Shown here: in pieces, positions 6,269 to 8,660 of the stretch
Layout: every line of letters starts with the position of its first letter
Position numbering within the stretch: the first letter of the stretch is position 1
Assembly: GCA_964555735.1 (NCBI GenBank)
Contig: CAZKTS010000084.1
Span: forward strand, 1 to 8,660
DNA: 8,660 nucleotides
Origin: CAZKTS01 sp964555735
GTDB taxonomy: Bacteria > Actinomycetota > Acidimicrobiia > IMCC26256 > PALSA-555
Direction: 5' to 3'
Made by a program: the position numbers and the translations under genes
The notes under the pieces: generated by a model
Told to the model about the DNA's origin: nothing
What the model saw: only the letters and a program-made list of their open reading frames with translations
Database searches by the model: none

Positions 6269-6763
6269 TCAGCCCTCCAGCATGCAGCCGGCGAGGCTGA
6301 GCTTCTCCACCACGTTGCTCGAACGCTGGGCGAGATCGTTGAGCTCGCTGACCAGGTCGCCGTTGTTGCTCAGCACGTCGCGGAAGGTCTGGTCCTTCCC
6401 GGCGCGCTCGCCGAGCGTCTCGAGGCCGTCGGCGTACTGGCGCAGCACGTCGAGGAGCTCGTCGACGTCGGACTCGATGCTCTCCGGCGGGGCGAGCTCG
6501 TCGAGGTGATCGACCAGGTCGTCGAGCTTCGCCGCCGCGGCCTTCAGGTGCTTGGTCACCGCCGGACCCACGGCCCCAGGCTCCTGGGCCTTGCGGAGCG
6601 ACTCGCTCGCGACACCCAGCGTCGCGCACTCCTTGTTCGCACGTTCGTCGAAGCGGGCGCGGCTCAACCGCGTCTCGTCGCCCCCACCGCACGCCGCGAC
6701 CACGAGGCCCCCGATCGTGATCGCGAGCAGCACGAGGACCGGTCGTCCGTGCTGTCCCCCCAT
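6269..6763 (-). CDS. Predicted lipoprotein, first of a tandem pair
   Basis: A 164-residue predicted lipoprotein. The hydrophobic segment (residues 8-23) ends in VAAC with C25 as the lipidated cysteine, followed by GGGDE. The mature chain is mostly helical with repeated Leu/Asp/Glu patterns (about 70-118), suggesting a helical bundle. Conserved-looking cysteines are C46 (ANKEC) and C160 (LAGC) close to the C-terminus; LAPPES near 90-95 matches a recurrent PP motif of actinobacterial lipoproteins with this layout. No function is recognised. ATG at 6763 is chosen because it gives a compact signal peptide and lies 9 nt after a TAGCGT hexamer. It is the first gene of a minus-strand unit with the paralog directly after it, and diverges from the acyl-CoA dehydrogenase gene across 59 bp. 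Confidence 0.8.
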   Translation of the reverse strand: MGGQHGRPVLVLLAITIGGLVVAACGGGDETRLSRARFDERANKECATLGVASESLRKAQEPGAVGPAVTKHLKAAAAKLDDLVDHLDELAPPESIESDVDELLDVLRQYADGLETLGERAGKDQTFRDVLSNNGDLVSELNDLAQRSSNVVEKLSLAGCMLEG

Positions 6764-6822
6764 CGGCGCGGGACGCTAGCGCGCGGACGCCGGATCGCCC
6801 CGGCGCGCATAAGGTCGCGACC
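6764..6822. promoter_or_regulatory. Divergent promoter region with two TANNNT hexamers and overlapping palindromes
   Basis: This 59-bp spacer must serve both directions. Toward the lipoproteins, minus-strand TAGCGT (6778-6773) lies 9 nt before ATG 6763. Toward the dehydrogenase, TAAGGT (6810-6815) lies 7 nt before GTG 6823. The AAGGT within it could instead act as a ribosome binding site. Each hexamer overlaps a perfect palindrome: CGCTAGCG (6774-6781) and GGTCGCGACC (6813-6822), the latter abutting the GTG. These could be repressor sites, though short palindromes are common in GC-rich DNA. No -35 hexamers are recognisable. Confidence 0.45.
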
Positions 6823-8604
6823 GTGCTGCCCGACTACGCGACGTACGAGGGTGCGATCGGCCTCGACTGGTACGCCGTCGACCCGAACCTCCGCCTCCTG
6901 CTGGACCGCCTGCTGCCCGACGCCGACGACCGCGCCTTCGCCGAGGAGCACGTCGCCGAGTTCGGTCGGCTCTGCGGCGGACCGCTGGCGGAGCGGGCCG
7001 AGATCACCGACAAGCACGGGCCGGTGCTGCAGCGCTACGACGAGTGGGGCCGCGAGGTCGACCGCATCGAGCACCACCCGGCGTGGACCGCCAACAAGGC
7101 CGACCTCGTGCGCGCCGGCTTCACCGGCCTGCCCTGGCACGCCGGCCGCGCCGTCCCCGCGGTCGTCACCGCCGCCCGGGCCTATCTGGTGAGCCAGGCC
7201 GAGACCGCGATCTACTGCGGGCTCGGCATGACCTCGGGGGCGGCCGACATCGTCGAGCGCTACGCGCCACCGGACGTGCGCGACGAGGTGCTGCGCCGCC
7301 TCACCAGCACCGATCCCGACGACGCCTGGGAAGGCGGCATGTTCCTCACCGAGCGCCAGGGAGGCAGCGACGTCGGCGCGAACACCACGCGGGCAGTGCC
7401 CGACGGCGACGAGTGGCGCCTGAGCGGCGAGAAGCACTTCTGCTCGAACGTCGACGCCGAGGTGTTCATCGTGCTCGCCCGCCCCGACGGCGCGAAGGAC
7501 GGTGCACGCGGCCTGGCGACATTCATCGTGCCGCGGCTCCTCCCCGACGGCTCGGCCAACGGCTTCCACATCAAGCGCCTGAAGCCCAAGCTCGGAACGG
7601 TCGGTGTGCCGACGGCCGAGGTGCAGCTCGACGGCGCCAAGGCGTGGCTCGCGGGCGACTACCAACGAGCCGGACACGCGAACGACGCAAGCAAGGGAGC
7701 GGAGCGACCGGAGCAGGCGGGACGCGGGATCAACAAGATGATGGAGATGGTGAACGGGAGCCGCTTCGGCGTCGCGCTGATGGGACTCGGGATCCACCGT
7801 CGCTCGTTCCTCGAGGCCGCGATCTACGCCGCCCACCGCGAGCAGTGGAACCAGCGCATCGACTCGTATCCCCTCGTGCGCGAGACGCTCGTCGATCTGC
7901 TCGTGGAGCTCGAGGCCGGGCTCGCGCTCACGTTCGAGTGCGCCGCGGCCACGCGCACCACCGCCACCGACGAAGAGGGCCGCCTCCTGCGGCGGATCCT
8001 CGTGCCGCTGGCGAAGCTGCGGTCGACGCGCGAGGCCGTCACCGCGGCCAGCCAGGCGCTCGAGGTGTTCGGTGGCAACGGCTACATGGAGGACTGGCCG
8101 ATGGCGCGCCAGTACCGCGACGCGCAGTGCCACACCATCTGGGAGGGCACCGAGAACATCTGCTGCCTCGACGTGCGCCGCGCGATGCGTTCCGAGGGAG
8201 CGCACGAGGCCCTGCTGGCGCGGGTGGAGCGGGCCCTCGACGGCGCCGGAGACGGCGCCGCGCTCGCGCCGGTCGTGGACGCCGTCGCGGCGACGCTCAC
8301 CGACGCCAAGGATGCGATCGCACACCTCGAGCGCTCGGACGCCGACGTGCAGCTGCTCCACGCCCGGCGCTTCGCCTACCTGCTCGCCGACCTCACCGAG
8401 GGCGCGCTGCTCCTCGACGAGGCGACGTGGCAGCTCGATCGCGACGGTGACGCGCGCAAGGTCGTCGTCGCGCAGCGCTTCGCTCGCCGTCACCTCACGA
8501 CGCCGCGTGCGCGCGGCATCCTCGACGACGACCGCAGCGCGATCGACCACTTCGACGCCCTGGTCCGCTACGGGGCGATCGATCCCGCCGCGGCCGCCGC
8601 CTGA
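6823..8604 (+). CDS. AidB-like acyl-CoA dehydrogenase family flavoprotein
   Basis: A 593-residue FAD enzyme of the acyl-CoA dehydrogenase family, predicted to oxidise an acyl-CoA at the alpha-beta bond and pass electrons to electron-transfer flavoprotein. An N-terminal helical part with RIEHHPAW (81-88) resembles AidB-type members. The middle domain has MFLTERQGGSDVG (173-185) and SGEKHFCSN (201-209). The C-terminal helical domain has GGNGY (417-421) and IWEGTENI (439-446), where E441 occupies the position of the MCAD-type catalytic glutamate; whether it acts as base here is inferred. The ~120 residues after 470 are longer than in E. coli AidB (about 541 residues). Residues 279-299 form an unusual polar loop just before GRGINKMMEMVN, where relatives normally have only a few residues. 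The start at GTG 6823 follows TAAGGT. No signal peptide or membrane helix is seen, so it is cytoplasmic. Fatty-acid or xenobiotic acyl degradation is likely; a role in alkylation damage should not be assumed. Confidence 0.9.
   Translation: MLPDYATYEGAIGLDWYAVDPNLRLLLDRLLPDADDRAFAEEHVAEFGRLCGGPLAERAEITDKHGPVLQRYDEWGREVDRIEHHPAWTANKADLVRAGFTGLPWHAGRAVPAVVTAARAYLVSQAETAIYCGLGMTSGAADIVERYAPPDVRDEVLRRLTSTDPDDAWEGGMFLTERQGGSDVGANTTRAVPDGDEWRLSGEKHFCSNVDAEVFIVLARPDGAKDGARGLATFIVPRLLPDGSANGFHIKRLKPKLGTVGVPTAEVQLDGAKAWLAGDYQRAGHANDASKGAERPEQAGRGINKMMEMVNGSRFGVALMGLGIHRRSFLEAAIYAAHREQWNQRIDSYPLVRETLVDLLVELEAGLALTFECAAATRTTATDEEGRLLRRILVPLAKLRSTREAVTAASQALEVFGGNGYMEDWPMARQYRDAQCHTIWEGTENICCLDVRRAMRSEGAHEALLARVERALDGAGDGAALAPVVDAVAATLTDAKDAIAHLERSDADVQLLHARRFAYLLADLTEGALLLDEATWQLDRDGDARKVVVAQRFARRHLTTPRARGILDDDRSAIDHFDALVRYGAIDPAAAAA
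7657..7719 (+). other. Atypical loop insert in the acyl-CoA dehydrogenase
   Basis: These 21 codons encode residues 279-299, polar and rich in Ala, Arg, Gln, Asn and Lys, between WLAG and GRGIN. Most family members I know have about one to four residues here. The DNA is purine-rich and less GC-biased at third positions than its surroundings, with codons such as CAA, CGA, GGA and GCA that are rare elsewhere in the gene. It contains AGCAAGGGAGCGG (7690-7702) followed by AGCGACCGGAGC (7703-7714), similar to the 13-mers in the amidase insert (10 of 13 positions for the first). In-frame insertion of a repeat-like element is my inference. Confidence 0.45.
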
Positions 8605-8607
8605 CGC

Positions 8608-8660
8608 GTGGCCCAGCTCACCCCGACGACCGTCTGGCGCACGACGCCGGAGCTCGTGCG
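8608..8660 (+). CDS. Possible start of a further gene, cut by the window edge
   Basis: A GTG at 8608, three bases after the dehydrogenase stop, opens a frame that stays open to the right edge and would encode VAQLTPTTVWRTTPELVR. The tight spacing would fit an operon partner of the dehydrogenase. There is no Shine-Dalgarno sequence and no TANNNT hexamer, and 17 codons are too few to recognise a family, so this is only a candidate. Confidence 0.3.
   Translation, partial: MAQLTPTTVWRTTPELV

Noticed and set aside
6664..8550. A 628-codon minus-strand frame opposite the acyl-CoA dehydrogenase
   Set aside because: It shadows a well-supported dehydrogenase and overlaps the start of the lipoprotein gene; composition looks like reverse-complement artefact (Val/Arg/Glu/His-rich) with no domain.

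Overview
The window is a GC-rich, densely coded stretch of bacterial chromosome. Five of the seven genes with a visible start use GTG. Two neighbouring genes encode lipoproteins of a style common in Actinomycetota, and one gene encodes a wax ester synthase/diacylglycerol acyltransferase (WS/DGAT). I infer a high-GC actinomycete, possibly Acidimicrobiia; that class-level guess is weak. I see no phage, transposon, CRISPR, tRNA or rRNA signal.

Layout: (1) The 3' end of a + strand SGNH-type hydrolase/acyltransferase gene (to 482) converges on a minus-strand block with 11 bp between stops. (2) Reading that block right to left: a WS/DGAT-type acyltransferase (4668-3259) overlaps an amidase-signature hydrolase (3262-1754) by 4 nt, and a metallo-beta-lactamase-fold hydrolase (1720-494) follows 33 bp later. 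(3) A gene-poor gap (4669-5018) holds a long imperfect hairpin. (4) Right of the gap, also on the minus strand, lie a secreted choice-of-anchor E-like protein (5735-5019) and two tandem paralogous lipoproteins (6267-5809 and 6763-6269). (5) A 59-bp divergent promoter region separates these from a + strand AidB-like acyl-CoA dehydrogenase (6823-8604). A possible further gene starts at 8608 and runs off the window.

The left block handles acyl esters, amides and probably thioesters or lactones, so lipid or xenobiotic acyl chemistry is a reasonable theme, but no pathway can be named. The right block is an exported/envelope group plus a flavoprotein dehydrogenase.

Three things stand out beyond the gene list. 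First, the four genes that appear to head transcription units each have a TANNNT hexamer 6-9 nt before the start codon, while genes inside operons have Shine-Dalgarno sequences or stop/start overlaps. This suggests leaderless transcription of the lead genes. Second, the amidase N-terminus contains a 51-bp in-frame structured insert (10-bp inverted repeat flanked by 13-bp direct repeats), and the dehydrogenase carries an atypical ~20-residue loop whose DNA has a related AGCGA..GAGC flavour; together these may be a small in-gene repeat family. Third, the 4786-4834 hairpin contains two copies of the palindrome GGGGCGCCCC. I found nothing that amounts to a clearly new multi-gene system.
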